64,000 nt of DNA from an uncultured Candidatus Entotheonella sp. (GTDB lineage: Bacteria > Tectomicrobia > Entotheonellia > Entotheonellales > Entotheonellaceae): positions 2,591,300-2,655,299 of the forward strand of contig OX639990.1 of the NCBI GenBank assembly GCA_951828535.1, in the 5' to 3' direction. Below, in pieces: positions 49,166-58,182 of this stretch. How positions within the stretch are numbered: the first letter of the stretch is position 1; the number at the start of each line of letters is the position of its first letter. The notes under the pieces are model-generated. The model ran no database searches. It was not told the DNA's origin and saw nothing but the letters and a program-made list of their open reading frames with translations. The translations under genes and the position numbers were made by a program.

Positions 49166-49984
49166 TCACGAGACAGACTCCTGCGCCAGCCACGCCTCCG
49201 CCACCTCAAGATGCGTGGCGAACCACACCTCCTCGCGCTCTTGCAAATGGCGGATAAGCCGCTCCAGCATCGCCATGCGGGAACGTCGTCCAATCACTTG
49301 CGGGTGCATGACGATGCTGAGAAAGCCGCCGTCGTCGAAGGCACCGTCACACTCGGCTTGCCAGATTTCGTAGACCTTGTTCTGACTCGACATCCCGGTG
49401 TAATAGGGATGGTAGTTGAAGAGGAAGTGTGAGGTATCGGTCATTTCCCAACTGAATGGCACTTCCAGGAGGGGCCGGCCGGTCTCGGGTGTCTGGATCC
49501 AGTAGGGTTCATCGCCGCCGACCAGACTGCTGTCATACGTGAAGCCGTGATCCAGCAATAGCTCCAGGGTATGGGGGGCGGCGTTGCCCGCCGGGGCGCG
49601 GTAGCCTTTCGGAACGGCGCCGGTAATGCGTTGCAGGCTCTCGATGCCCTTGCTCAACACCTCCAGTTCGACCTCGCGGCCCTTGTTGACCACGTATTCG
49701 TGCTCGTAACCGTGATGGCCGATTTCGTGGCCTGCGGCGTGCATCTGCTCGACCAGGTGCGGGTATTTGTCAGCCGTCCATCCCGGCACGTAGAACGTCG
49801 CCTTCAGGTCGTATCTGCGCAGCAATTCCAGAATGCGGGGCACGCCCTCCCGGGCGCCGTACTCGCCGCGCGACATCTGGCCGAGAAAGGGCTGACGCAG
49901 GGTGCGAAACCAGATCGTCTCGGCATCGAAATCGAAGCTCAGTCCCACTGCGCACCGCTTGCCCGACGGCCACCGTCCTTGCAT
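49166..49984 (-). CDS. Polysaccharide-deacetylase-family (PuuE-like) amidase
   Basis: 272 residues from the ATG at 49984 (GAGGAG upstream). The NodB-fold motifs are AVGLSFDFDAETIWF (motif 1, D), RYDLKATFYVPGWTADKYPH, AAGHEIGHHGYEHEYV (motif 2, H-x3-H variant) and PKGYRAPAGNAAPHTLELLL (motif 3, RxPxG). The C-terminus has GGFLSIVMHPQVIGRRSRMA. The layout resembles allantoinase-type PuuE or other cytosolic members; no signal peptide is seen. It starts the short catabolic gene run. Confidence 0.87.
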   Translation of the reverse strand: MQGRWPSGKRCAVGLSFDFDAETIWFRTLRQPFLGQMSRGEYGAREGVPRILELLRRYDLKATFYVPGWTADKYPHLVEQMHAAGHEIGHHGYEHEYVVNKGREVELEVLSKGIESLQRITGAVPKGYRAPAGNAAPHTLELLLDHGFTYDSSLVGGDEPYWIQTPETGRPLLEVPFSWEMTDTSHFLFNYHPYYTGMSSQNKVYEIWQAECDGAFDDGGFLSIVMHPQVIGRRSRMAMLERLIRHLQEREEVWFATHLEVAEAWLAQESVS

Positions 49985-50217
49985 GGCGCTCCTCCGTTCC
50001 GTCACATGGTTTATGGCCCGAAATCGGCGCGCATTGTAGACTAGGGAGGGCCAATTCTCAATTGCCGTTGCGGGACAGGCAGACAGGCTTTTCGCGGCGT
50101 CCTTTGCGCTTGACACCCACTCCCATTGCGCATAAGGTCGGCATCCCTTTGCCGTGGTGGACGCTTCGCTCGTGACCCATCATAGCGCCAAACCTACCGC
50201 ATCCGGATAGCAACAGC

Positions 50218-51186
50218 ATGGCTGATCCCGTCCTGCAGATCGAAGACCTCGGCGTCCGTTTTCACCTCAAGCGCGGCAGACTGACAGCCGTCGATCAGGT
50301 CTCCTTGACGGTGAACCGCAGCGAGACCTTCGGCTTGGTCGGCGAATCCGGTTCCGGCAAGACGGTCACGGCACGCGCCGTCATGCGTCTGGTTCCCATC
50401 CCCCCCGGCGAGATTTTTCAGGGCCGCGTCCTGTTCGACGGCGAGAACGTGCTGGACAAGTCGGATGCCGAAATGCGTGAGTTGCGCGGCAGGAAGATCG
50501 CCATGGTTTTTCAAGAGCCGATGAGCGCCCTGAACCCCGTCTTCACCGTTGGCAACCAGATCTCAGACGCCCTGCGAACCAACCTCGGCATGAGCAAAAG
50601 GGAGGCGAAGGAGCGCGTCATCGAACTCCTGAACCTGGTTGGCATCCCGTCGCCCGAATCGCGCTACGGCAATTACGTACACGAATTCAGCGGCGGCATG
50701 CGGCAGCGCGTCATGCTGGCCATGGCTCTCAGTTGCAATCCTTCTTTCCTGATTGCCGACGAACCCACCACCGCGCTCGACGTGACCATTCAGGCCACCA
50801 TCCTCGAGCTCATCCAGAGCATGACCGAACGCTTTCACATGTCGCTGATTTTCATCACGCACAACCTGGGCGTCGTCGCCCACACCTGCGACACTATCGG
50901 TGTCATGTACGCCTCGCACCTCGTCGAGCTCGGCACCAAGAACGAGATTTTCGCCAATCCGCTGCACCCCTACACGCAGGGTCTGCTGAACTCCATTCCG
51001 CGCCTCGACACGCAGGCGAAATTCCTGACGCCGATCAAGGGTTTGGTGTGCAACATGCTGGAACCGCCGCAGGGCTGCAAATTTAACCCGCGTTGTGAGC
51101 ACGCCATGGACATTTGCAGCCAGGAAGTGCCGCCGCTCAAAGAAGTTGCTCCCGGGCACTTCGTAGCCTGTCATCTGCATCCATGA
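50218..51186 (+). CDS. ABC transporter ATP-binding protein, oligopeptide type (DppD/OppD-like)
   Basis: 322 residues. Walker [22 protein letters not shown]-loop: [20 protein letters not shown]. Signature: [20 protein letters not shown]. Walker [22 protein letters not shown]-loop: [16 protein letters not shown]. The C-terminal Cys-rich OppD extension, [20 protein letters not shown], may bind an Fe-S cluster as known in the family. The partner ATPase starts 24 bp downstream. No permease or binding protein is in the window. Confidence 0.93.
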   Translation: MADPVLQIEDLGVRFHLKRGRLTAVDQVSLTVNRSETFGLVGESGSGKTVTARAVMRLVPIPPGEIFQGRVLFDGENVLDKSDAEMRELRGRKIAMVFQEPMSALNPVFTVGNQISDALRTNLGMSKREAKERVIELLNLVGIPSPESRYGNYVHEFSGGMRQRVMLAMALSCNPSFLIADEPTTALDVTIQATILELIQSMTERFHMSLIFITHNLGVVAHTCDTIGVMYASHLVELGTKNEIFANPLHPYTQGLLNSIPRLDTQAKFLTPIKGLVCNMLEPPQGCKFNPRCEHAMDICSQEVPPLKEVAPGHFVACHLHP

Positions 51187-51210
51187 GCCGGCATGGGAAA
51201 CGGGACGCCA

Positions 51211-52188
51211 ATGAGTGACTATTTTTTGGAAGTCAAGAATCTTACCAAGCATTTCCCGTTGAATAACGACCTGATCTCTCGCCTCGGCGGTAAGACCCGC
51301 ACCCTGAAGGCCGTGGATGATATCAGCTTCTTTATCAAGCCCGGTGAAACGCTTGGATTGGTTGGGGAAAGCGGTTGCGGCAAATCTACCACGGCGCGCC
51401 TGATTACCCGCTTGATTGAGCCGAGTAGCGGCTCCATCTACCTGAAAGACGACGATCTGCTGTCGCTTCCACCCGAACGCATGCTGGACGTGAGGAAGAC
51501 CGTTCAACTGGTCTTTCAGGACCCGTACAGTTCCCTGAATCCGCGCAAAACCATCATGCAGATACTCAGCCGCCCCCTGGAAGTCCACAATCTCGCCAAG
51601 GGTTGGACGGCCAAGCGCCGCCACGTGCTGCATCTGCTGCGCCTGGTGGGTCTGGGCGTCGAGCACGCCGACCGCTATCCGCACGAATTCAGCGGCGGCC
51701 AGCGTCAGCGCATCGCCATCGCCAGAGCCTTGGCCGTAAGCCCTCAGTTGATCATTGGCGACGAACCTGTGTCAGCCCTGGACGTCTCCATTCAGGCGCA
51801 GATTCTCAATTTGTTCCGGGAGTTGCAGCAGGAGTTCAACCTGACCTATCTGTTCATCGCCCATGACCTCAGTGTCATCCGTCACATCAGCGACCGGGTC
51901 GCGGTCATGTACGTTGGCAAGATCGTCGAAACCGGCACGGTGGAAACTATCTTTGAGAACCCCAAGCACCCCTACACGCACGCCCTGCTTATGGCCGTGC
52001 CCCATGCCGATCCGCTCAAGCCGCCGCCCCGCCTGACGCTGCAGGGCGAACTGGCCACCCCCGTCGATCCGCCGCCGGGCTGCCGTCTGTACGGCAGATG
52101 TCCCATCGCTACCGACATCTGCGGCGAGGTGTCGCCGGAATTGATCGGCCGCGGCGGTGAGCATTACGTTGCCTGCCACAATATCTAA
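51211..52188 (+). CDS. ABC transporter ATP-binding protein, oligopeptide type (DppF/OppF-like)
   Basis: 325 residues from the ATG at 51211. Walker A is LGLVGESGCGKSTTARLITR, the Q-loop LVFQDPYSSLNPRKTIMQIL, the signature HEFSGGQRQRIAIARALAVS, Walker B LIIGDEPVSALDVSIQAQIL, and the H-loop FIAHDLSVIRHISDRVAVMY. The C-terminal GCRLYGRCPIATDICGEVSP is the second subunit's Cys pattern. It forms a DppD/DppF-type pair with the previous gene. Its stop overlaps that of the convergent outer-membrane protein gene by four bases. Confidence 0.93.
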   Translation: MSDYFLEVKNLTKHFPLNNDLISRLGGKTRTLKAVDDISFFIKPGETLGLVGESGCGKSTTARLITRLIEPSSGSIYLKDDDLLSLPPERMLDVRKTVQLVFQDPYSSLNPRKTIMQILSRPLEVHNLAKGWTAKRRHVLHLLRLVGLGVEHADRYPHEFSGGQRQRIAIARALAVSPQLIIGDEPVSALDVSIQAQILNLFRELQQEFNLTYLFIAHDLSVIRHISDRVAVMYVGKIVETGTVETIFENPKHPYTHALLMAVPHADPLKPPPRLTLQGELATPVDPPPGCRLYGRCPIATDICGEVSPELIGRGGEHYVACHNI

Positions 52189-52922
52189 AACGAGTATTGC
52201 AGCCCCAAGGTGAATTGCGGGGTCTCGCCGACGAAGCGGGCTTCCACGTTGACCACAAAATGCCCGGCCGGGAAATCGACCAAGGGATAGAAGTTCACCC
52301 CGGCAAACCCCCGCACCGGAACGGCCGATTCAAAATCCGACTCCAGCACGCCTTCACCGCCCGACAATGTTATTGTTGACTGGTGATAGGCCACACCGCC
52401 GTATAACTGAAACGTCTCAAACCGCCGTGTGCCGATGCCCAAGGCGGCGTCGAATTCCTCCCATAAGCCTTCAACCTCGGTACCCCCTACATCATCGTCA
52501 GCACTCGAAAAACGCAGATACTGCCCCGTAACCCCGACAACACCCCAACCAAATCGCAACAGACGCAACCGCAGACCGCCGCCGTAAGCCGCCCCGAATG
52601 AACCATTGAATCCTGTCCCGACGACATCGAATTCACCGCCGCCAAAGCGGGCGTATATCTCACTCCAGTCGGTCAGCCCCGCGACGACAGTTACCAGTCC
52701 GCGTCCAGTTCCAGCCTTGAATTCCTCACCCACCGAAATGGGGCCTTTCGATTCCACGCCTTCCCTGAAACTGTCGCCAGCCAATTCAAGACGCACCTGC
52801 AGCAGCCGTTCCTGGCGGGCGGCGGGGTACCCGATCATTCCGGCCAGTGCTACAGGGGCTGAATCGGACAACACCCAGACCGACACAATAACGCTCAACA
52901 CAAGACGTACGCATACTGACAT
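52185..52922 (-). CDS. Outer-membrane beta-barrel protein
   Basis: 245 residues from the ATG at 52922 (GGGAG upstream). A signal peptide (LVLSVIVSVWVLSDSAPVAL, cleavage near ALA-GM) is followed by alternating hydrophobic/aromatic strands. Examples are LVTVVAGLTDWSEIYARFGG, GSFGAAYGGGLRLRLLRFGW, AALGIGTRRFETFQLYGGVA and FVVNVEARFVGETPQFTLGL. The C-terminal residues QYSF end in phenylalanine, the classic signal for outer-membrane insertion. No more specific family. Confidence 0.78.
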   Translation of the reverse strand: MSVCVRLVLSVIVSVWVLSDSAPVALAGMIGYPAARQERLLQVRLELAGDSFREGVESKGPISVGEEFKAGTGRGLVTVVAGLTDWSEIYARFGGGEFDVVGTGFNGSFGAAYGGGLRLRLLRFGWGVVGVTGQYLRFSSADDDVGGTEVEGLWEEFDAALGIGTRRFETFQLYGGVAYHQSTITLSGGEGVLESDFESAVPVRGFAGVNFYPLVDFPAGHFVVNVEARFVGETPQFTLGLQYSF

Positions 52923-53059
52923 CGTGTTCTCCCATAGTCGTGCAGTGGATTTACAAGGGATGGGGCTTCGAGGCGGCACCGCTTGAAGGCTGTGCTTGGG
53001 ATGGTATCGTGCTGGAAAACAAATGAATGAGTGTGGCAAAGGCAAGGACGGGGCAGCGG

Positions 53060-53611
53060 TCAGCGGGACCAGCGTTGCCGGTTAGACCGGCCTGCTCGCA
53101 TGGTCCAGATTCTGTCCCATAACGGAGCGGCCTCCTCGTCGCGGTTGAGCTTTTCGAGCAGGAACGCGAGGCGCTGCGCCACTTCCAGATTGTTGTCATC
53201 CGCCTCCAACAGTTGCCGGTAGATCTGAATGGCCGACTCGAACTGCCCGCGCCGCTCATACGTCGTGCCGAGCTGAAAGTAATCCTCTTCCGTTCGCGGT
53301 TCCTCGGCTTCTGGCTCTTCGGCAGGCACGTCCGTCGCCGGTTCCGGCTCGTGCGCTTCCACCTTCTCAACTGTCGGGGGCGAGTCCGCCTGGTGCAACG
53401 TATCGAGCTGTTCAAGCAAATGATCGAGATCGGGCGTCGACTCTGCCCCAGGGTGCCGCGCACGCTGGAGTTCCTCTTCGAGCGCTGCGATGCGCTCACA
53501 CAACTGCTCATTCTCCTGCACCAACAGCTGATTCTCCTCCCGCAGCCGCGCCACCAGGCTTGCTGTCTGGCGAATCCTTGCCTCTAACAGGGCGTACTTC
53601 TCGGCGGACAT
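53060..53611 (-). CDS. Coiled-coil protein with TPR-like C-terminus
   Basis: 183 residues from the ATG at 53611. Residues about 1-55 form a heptad-rich coiled coil (LVARLREENQLLVQENEQLC, ERIAALEEELQRA). A Pro/Glu-rich acidic linker follows (EKVEAHEPEPATDVPAEEPE). A TPR-like helix pair completes it (EDYFQLGTTYERRGQFESAI, QIYRQLLEADDNNLEVAQRL). It may be a scaffold or cell-division/envelope accessory protein, but no function is assigned. Confidence 0.65.
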   Translation of the reverse strand: MSAEKYALLEARIRQTASLVARLREENQLLVQENEQLCERIAALEEELQRARHPGAESTPDLDHLLEQLDTLHQADSPPTVEKVEAHEPEPATDVPAEEPEAEEPRTEEDYFQLGTTYERRGQFESAIQIYRQLLEADDNNLEVAQRLAFLLEKLNRDEEAAPLWDRIWTMRAGRSNRQRWSR

Positions 53612-53890
53612 GATCGTCTCCTCGGCACCGGCTCGCGCGATTCCGCCAGGGTCGTTCAGGTGCCTCATTTAGCTATTCAAATCTCTCGATGCTCGGCATT
53701 GAGTGCCAGACTTTAATCAGACACGCCGGAACCTGTCAACGGCGTTTTTGCGCTTCATCGGCCCGTGCGCCGTGTGATATTCTACGCGCCCCAACAACGT
53801 CAGTCGCAGTCAGTAACCCTTGCTCCGTCGAACGCCTCGGCAACCCACACTAGCCGCGCTTCGGGAGTGAACAGCGAGAGGGAATCAGGG

Positions 53891-54985
53891 ATGACCATCA
53901 CAGGACGAGGCGTCGTGGCGCGTCGCGCTGGAGAACCGGCACACGTGGAAGAAATTCTTATCGATCCACCGGGTCCGGGCGAGGTGCTGGTCCGCGTACA
54001 GGCCAGCGGCGTGTGCCACACCGATTTGCATTACAAGCTGGGCAGCGTCGGCAACGATTTTCCGTACCTGCTCGGCCACGAAGGCGCCGGCATCGTCGAG
54101 GCCGTGGGTGAGGGCGTCACCGCCCCGGCAGTGGGCGATTACGTCATCCTGGCTTGGCGTGCGCCATGCGGCAATTGCCGCTTCTGCGCCATCGGCCAGC
54201 CGCATCTCTGCGCCGCCAGCCTCAACGCCGAGCCGCGCATGCGAACGGCGGACGGCACCACCCTCAGCCCGGCGCTGGGCATCGGGACGTTCTGCACGCA
54301 CACCGTCGTGGCCGCTCGGCAGGCCGTGCCCGTGTCGACCGAATGCCCGCCAGTGCAAGCCTGCCTGATTGGTTGCGGCGTCATGACCGGCATCGGCGCC
54401 GTACTCTACACGGCATCTGTGCGGCGCGGCAGCACCGTTGCCGTTTTCGGCTGCGGCGGCGTCGGCGCCAGCGTCATTCAGGGCGCCAGGATTGCCCACG
54501 CCTCTAAAATCATCGCCGTTGACATCGCCGAGAACAAGCTCAATTGGGCTCGCGAGTTTGGCGCCACAGACTTGGTAAACGCCCGCGATGGTGATCCGGT
54601 GGCGGCTATCAAGGAACTGACGGGCGGTAACGGTGTCGATTTTTCATTCGAGGCGATTGGCCGACCCGAAACCTTGCTGCAGGCCTTGTGGGCACGCGAC
54701 CTCGCCGGCACATGTGTGCTCATCGGCGTGCCGGACCCGACGATGCGTCTGGATCTGCCGATTCAGCAATTCTTCGGCTTGGGCGGCGCCTTGCGGGTGA
54801 GTTGGTACGGTGACTGCCTGCCGTCGCGCGATTTCCCCATGCTGGCGGATTGGTACCGGCGCGGCGACCTCGACCTCGACCGGGCCGTCACGCGGGTCAT
54901 CACGCTCGACGAGACGGAACCCGCCTTTGAGGCCATGGAGCGGGGCGAGACGCTGCGCTCCGTCGTCCATCTGCCCGACAATTAA
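53891..54985 (+). CDS. Zinc-dependent alcohol dehydrogenase (class III-like)
   Basis: 364 residues from the ATG at 53891. Catalytic zinc: ASGVCHTDLHYKLGSVG (Cys) and LLGHEGAGIVEAVGEGV (His). Structural zinc: APCGNCRFCAIGQPHLC with four Cys. Nucleotide-binding: VAVFGCGGVGASVIQGARIA and KIIAVDIAENKLNWAREFGA (Asp of the second beta strand, NAD-preferring). The layout is that of class III/S-hydroxymethyl or mycothiol-type dehydrogenases; the substrate is open. It stands alone; an earlier in-frame ATG at 53765 is disfavoured. Confidence 0.9.
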   Translation: MTITGRGVVARRAGEPAHVEEILIDPPGPGEVLVRVQASGVCHTDLHYKLGSVGNDFPYLLGHEGAGIVEAVGEGVTAPAVGDYVILAWRAPCGNCRFCAIGQPHLCAASLNAEPRMRTADGTTLSPALGIGTFCTHTVVAARQAVPVSTECPPVQACLIGCGVMTGIGAVLYTASVRRGSTVAVFGCGGVGASVIQGARIAHASKIIAVDIAENKLNWAREFGATDLVNARDGDPVAAIKELTGGNGVDFSFEAIGRPETLLQALWARDLAGTCVLIGVPDPTMRLDLPIQQFFGLGGALRVSWYGDCLPSRDFPMLADWYRRGDLDLDRAVTRVITLDETEPAFEAMERGETLRSVVHLPDN

Positions 54986-55069
54986 GTCGGGCCTGATGAC
55001 CGGCACCCATTTCATCCCCTTCCAGAAGCGGTTCTCATGCGAGGGCCGCTTCGCCCACCTGCACCGTTC

Positions 55070-55879
55070 CTAACGCGGCCCGTAAGCGTCGACCAGAGCC
55101 GCCACCAAGCCGCCAATCGTGTATTCGGAAGCCACCACATCGACGCGTAGCCCCAAGTTACGGGCGGTCTCAGCCGTTATCGGGCCGATGACGGCGACCT
55201 GCGCTCGGCTTGCCAGGGCGCGAGCGCGGGCTTGGCCTAGCTGGGCAACGAAATTACGCACCGTGCTGCTTGCCGTGAAGGTGAGAACATCGACGCCGGC
55301 TTCAATGTCGGCGAGGGTTTCGGAGGAAGGTTCGGGCAAGACGGTATCGTACGCGGGCACCTCGACCACTTGCGCACCGGCGTATTGCAAGCCGGTGCGC
55401 AGCGTGTCACGGGCCAGGGCCGCGCGCGGCAGCAGGAACCGCTTACCGGCCGGGTTTGGGATCACCTCCAGCAGTGCCTCAGCAACGAAGCGCTTTGGCA
55501 CCACAACGCCTTTCAAATCTCTTGCGGCCAGTTCGGCAGCGGTTGCAGGACCAATGGCGGCCAATTGCAGCCCGGTGAAAATGCGAACGTCCATTCCCAG
55601 CACGGCCAGACGCTGCCAGACGTGGTCGACGCCGTTGACGCTGGTGAACACCACCCAGTTGAACGTCGTCAATTCGCGCAGGGCTGCGTCCAACGCCGCG
55701 TAGCCGTCTCTCGGCGGGGTGATGTGAATGGTTGGAAACGCCAGCGGCACCGCCCCCAATGCCTGGAGGCGCGCTTCAAGATCGTGCGCCTGCGCCTGCG
55801 CCCGCGTCACCAAGATGCGTTTGCCCTGCAGGGGTATGGTTACCGAATCTTCGTGGGAATGATGGATGTTGCCGTGCAT
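55070..55879 (-). CDS. hemD: Uroporphyrinogen-III synthase
   Basis: 269 residues from the ATG at 55879; a longer reading overlaps the upstream gene. The two-domain HemD pattern is present: GKRILVTRAQAQAHDLEARL, VPLAFPTIHITPPRD, FNWVVFTSVNGVDHVWQRLA, LQLAAIGPATAAELAARDLK, GKRFLLPRAALARDTLRTGL and VDVLTFTASSTVRNFVAQLG. Members vary greatly, but this order is typical. It closes hydroxymethylbilane into uroporphyrinogen III. The S9 peptidase gene lies 28 bp upstream. Confidence 0.87.
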   Translation of the reverse strand: MHGNIHHSHEDSVTIPLQGKRILVTRAQAQAHDLEARLQALGAVPLAFPTIHITPPRDGYAALDAALRELTTFNWVVFTSVNGVDHVWQRLAVLGMDVRIFTGLQLAAIGPATAAELAARDLKGVVVPKRFVAEALLEVIPNPAGKRFLLPRAALARDTLRTGLQYAGAQVVEVPAYDTVLPEPSSETLADIEAGVDVLTFTASSTVRNFVAQLGQARARALASRAQVAVIGPITAETARNLGLRVDVVASEYTIGGLVAALVDAYGPR

Positions 55880-55907
55880 AAGGGGGAGTTCCCGGCCGCG
55901 CTGCGGC

Positions 55908-57818
55908 TCATGTGAACAGAACGTGCTGGCGGAGAAAGGCATCCACCGCCCCGTAGAAATGCGCGATGGTTTCGCTCTTGCGCCAGCCGTGCCCCTCGCC
56001 GGCGTAGACATGGTAAACGTGCGGCACGCCGCGGCTCACCAGGGAGGCGACGATGGCGTCGGCTTGCGCCTTGGGCACCACTTGGTCGATCTCGCCCTGA
56101 AACACCGCCACGGGGTCGCAAATGGCGTCGGCGGCGAACAAGGGCGAGCGTTCGCGGTACAGGCTGGCTGCTTGCGGCAGCGGGCCGATCAACTGGTCGA
56201 GGTAATACGCCTCGAATTTATGGGTGGTGGCCGCCAGGGCAAACAGGTCTGAGATGCCGTACATGCTGATGCCGGCTTTGAAGAAACCGGCACGGCTCAC
56301 CAGCGCTTGCAAAACCGTATAACCCCCGGCGCTGCCGCCCATGATGACCAGCTTGCCGCCGTCCACCCATCCCTGCTCGACGAGATAGCCCGCCCCGCTG
56401 ACCGCGTCTTCGATGTCGTAAACGCCCCAGGTGCCGCGCAGCGCGTCGGTGTAATCCCGGCCATAGCCCGTGCTGCCGCGGTAATTGACCTGCAGCACGG
56501 CATAGCCGCGTGTGGTGAAGAACTGCGTTGCCGGGTGAAAGCTCGCCACCGCTTGCGAGGTGGGTCCGCCGTGAATGGAGACGATGGCAGGCGGCAGGCC
56601 GATGCCCTGAAAACGTGTGCTGCTCGGCGGGTAGAAGAGGCCGTGAACCGTTGTGCCGCCGGTCGTCGGCCACGACACCGCCTGTGGCCGCGAGAATTCC
56701 TGTTCAGGCACGCTTTCCGAGGCACTGCGTTTGCGCACGCAGGCGGCTTGGGGATTGTCGAGGGGCAGGGTAATGATCCGCGCCGGCAGCGTACTGGACG
56801 AGGCGATACACGCGAGCATATCTCGGGTCGGAGACAAGGCCGGTTGTTCGAGATACGTGTAGGTCTCCAGGCCGGCATGATGGTCGGCAGCCGTGTCGCG
56901 TTGCAGGTCGTAGCGCCAAAGGCGCCGGAAGCCCGCCTCGTTGCGCACGTAGTACAGGGCGCTGCCGTCGGGCGCAAAGCCGTACGTGCGGGTGCCCTGT
57001 TGCCAGGCCGGTTGTCCCACGTCGGCGCCATCGGCTGTCAGCATGCGGTGACGGTCATCCTGCAGGTCGTACAGGTAGAGATTGCTCCAGCCCGTCGCAT
57101 TGGACACATAGGCCAGATTGCGGCCATCCGGCGAAAACGTGGGTTGAAAGACAGCCGTCGTTTCGCCCCCGGCCAGCGTTCGTACGTCAGCCAGACGGGG
57201 AACGCCGTCGCTGCCGGATTGCACCGTGCCCATCTTCAGCAGCGAGCCGTCCCACGGCATCTGCGGATGGTTCCACTCCACCCAGGTGATCCGGTCTCCC
57301 TGCGGGTGCCAGCACGGCTGCATGTAGAAATCCGCGCCGGTCGCCAATTTCTGCGGCCATGCCTGCCCGCCGGTATCCACAATCGCCAGACAATCCACGT
57401 CCTCATACGTATGCACGAAGACCATCCAGCGCCGGTCCGGCGACACTGCGGGCGCCGCGGCGTAACCGAATGCTGGCGTCAACGGCTCGGCAGGTCCGCC
57501 GGCCAGGGCTTGCCGGTACAGCCGTCCACCGGCTTCACTGAAATAGACCCAGCCGCCCGCTACGCCAAAATCCGCGCCCCCGTAGCCGACCCGCGCCCGC
57601 ACCGACAGCGTCGTCGTCAAATCCCGCGGCGCATCCTCTCCCGCCGGCAAGCACACCAGCACCCCGCGGTCCGAGCGCCCTTCCAGCCACACCACGGTCT
57701 CCCCGTCGCTGTCCCACGCCACATCCGACAGCCGCAACCCTTCCGCCAGACTCTGCGGCGCAACAGGGCTTGGCCACAGGCCGTACTGCATCGACCGTTT
57801 CTGTTGGCTGCCTGACAT
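55908..57818 (-). CDS. S9-family (prolyl oligopeptidase / acylaminoacyl-type) serine peptidase
   Basis: 636 residues, with GGAGG directly before the ATG at 57818. The N-terminal part is a beta-propeller (WLEGRSDRGVLVCLPAGEDA; SPDRRWMVFVHTYEDVDCLA; FSPDGRNLAYVSNATGWSNL). The alpha/beta-hydrolase has SIHGGPTSQAVASFHPATQF, the nucleophile in VIMGGSAGGYTVLQALVSRA (GxSxGG), Asp in VAVFQGEIDQVVPKAQAD and His in VYAGEGHGWRKSETIAHFYG. All three catalytic residues are present. No signal peptide, so cytosolic peptide hydrolysis is likely. Confidence 0.92.
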   Translation of the reverse strand: MSGSQQKRSMQYGLWPSPVAPQSLAEGLRLSDVAWDSDGETVVWLEGRSDRGVLVCLPAGEDAPRDLTTTLSVRARVGYGGADFGVAGGWVYFSEAGGRLYRQALAGGPAEPLTPAFGYAAAPAVSPDRRWMVFVHTYEDVDCLAIVDTGGQAWPQKLATGADFYMQPCWHPQGDRITWVEWNHPQMPWDGSLLKMGTVQSGSDGVPRLADVRTLAGGETTAVFQPTFSPDGRNLAYVSNATGWSNLYLYDLQDDRHRMLTADGADVGQPAWQQGTRTYGFAPDGSALYYVRNEAGFRRLWRYDLQRDTAADHHAGLETYTYLEQPALSPTRDMLACIASSSTLPARIITLPLDNPQAACVRKRSASESVPEQEFSRPQAVSWPTTGGTTVHGLFYPPSSTRFQGIGLPPAIVSIHGGPTSQAVASFHPATQFFTTRGYAVLQVNYRGSTGYGRDYTDALRGTWGVYDIEDAVSGAGYLVEQGWVDGGKLVIMGGSAGGYTVLQALVSRAGFFKAGISMYGISDLFALAATTHKFEAYYLDQLIGPLPQAASLYRERSPLFAADAICDPVAVFQGEIDQVVPKAQADAIVASLVSRGVPHVYHVYAGEGHGWRKSETIAHFYGAVDAFLRQHVLFT

Positions 57819-57839
57819 GGCTCCTCCGCTGTTCTCCCG

Positions 57840-58109
57840 CTATGTTCGTATCCTGGAATTGACTATGCCGGTCGTGTCCTTGTATATCGCTTCGCGCAAT
57901 TCGGGCCAGGGGAACCACTCCAGCGGATCGTACGCTGCGGGATTGCCAACCCGTAAATCGGGAAGCTTGTAAGGACGACGGGACAATGCGCCGGCGAGGA
58001 CCTTACGAAGCCCCGCCTCTATCAAGGCATGAAGCGGTTGGCCTGTGTCCTGGGCGTGCTGTTTCGCACGTCCAAGCAGCTCGTCATGGATGTCGATGGT
58101 TGTTTTCAT
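57840..58109 (-). CDS. VapB-like ribbon-helix-helix antitoxin (orphan)
   Basis: 89 residues. The N-terminus MKTTIDIHDELLGRAKQHAQ, then DTGQPLHALIEAGLRKVLAG, is the DUF2191/VapB pattern (beta strand, helix, helix). The basic tail RRPYKLPDLRVGNPAAYDPL may bind the toxin. No VapC gene follows: the next gene downstream is the S9 peptidase and the next upstream is DprA-like. It is therefore an orphan antitoxin, or its toxin has been lost. A PIN-toxin remnant lies about 1 kb away on the same strand (59062-60604), but its order does not make it this antitoxin's partner. Confidence 0.75.
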   Translation of the reverse strand: MKTTIDIHDELLGRAKQHAQDTGQPLHALIEAGLRKVLAGALSRRPYKLPDLRVGNPAAYDPLEWFPWPELREAIYKDTTGIVNSRIRT

Positions 58110-58182
58110 GGCGCCATGCTAGCAATCCTGTCCTGCATGGTAAACCCATATCCAATGTGTACGTGGGATCATGTCTGCGCGT

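Noticed and set aside
56307-57815. A 502-codon plus-strand open frame
   Set aside because: It is the shadow of the S9 peptidase on the other strand, which has all catalytic motifs. The same applies to long shadows at 10942-11988 and 20102-21739.
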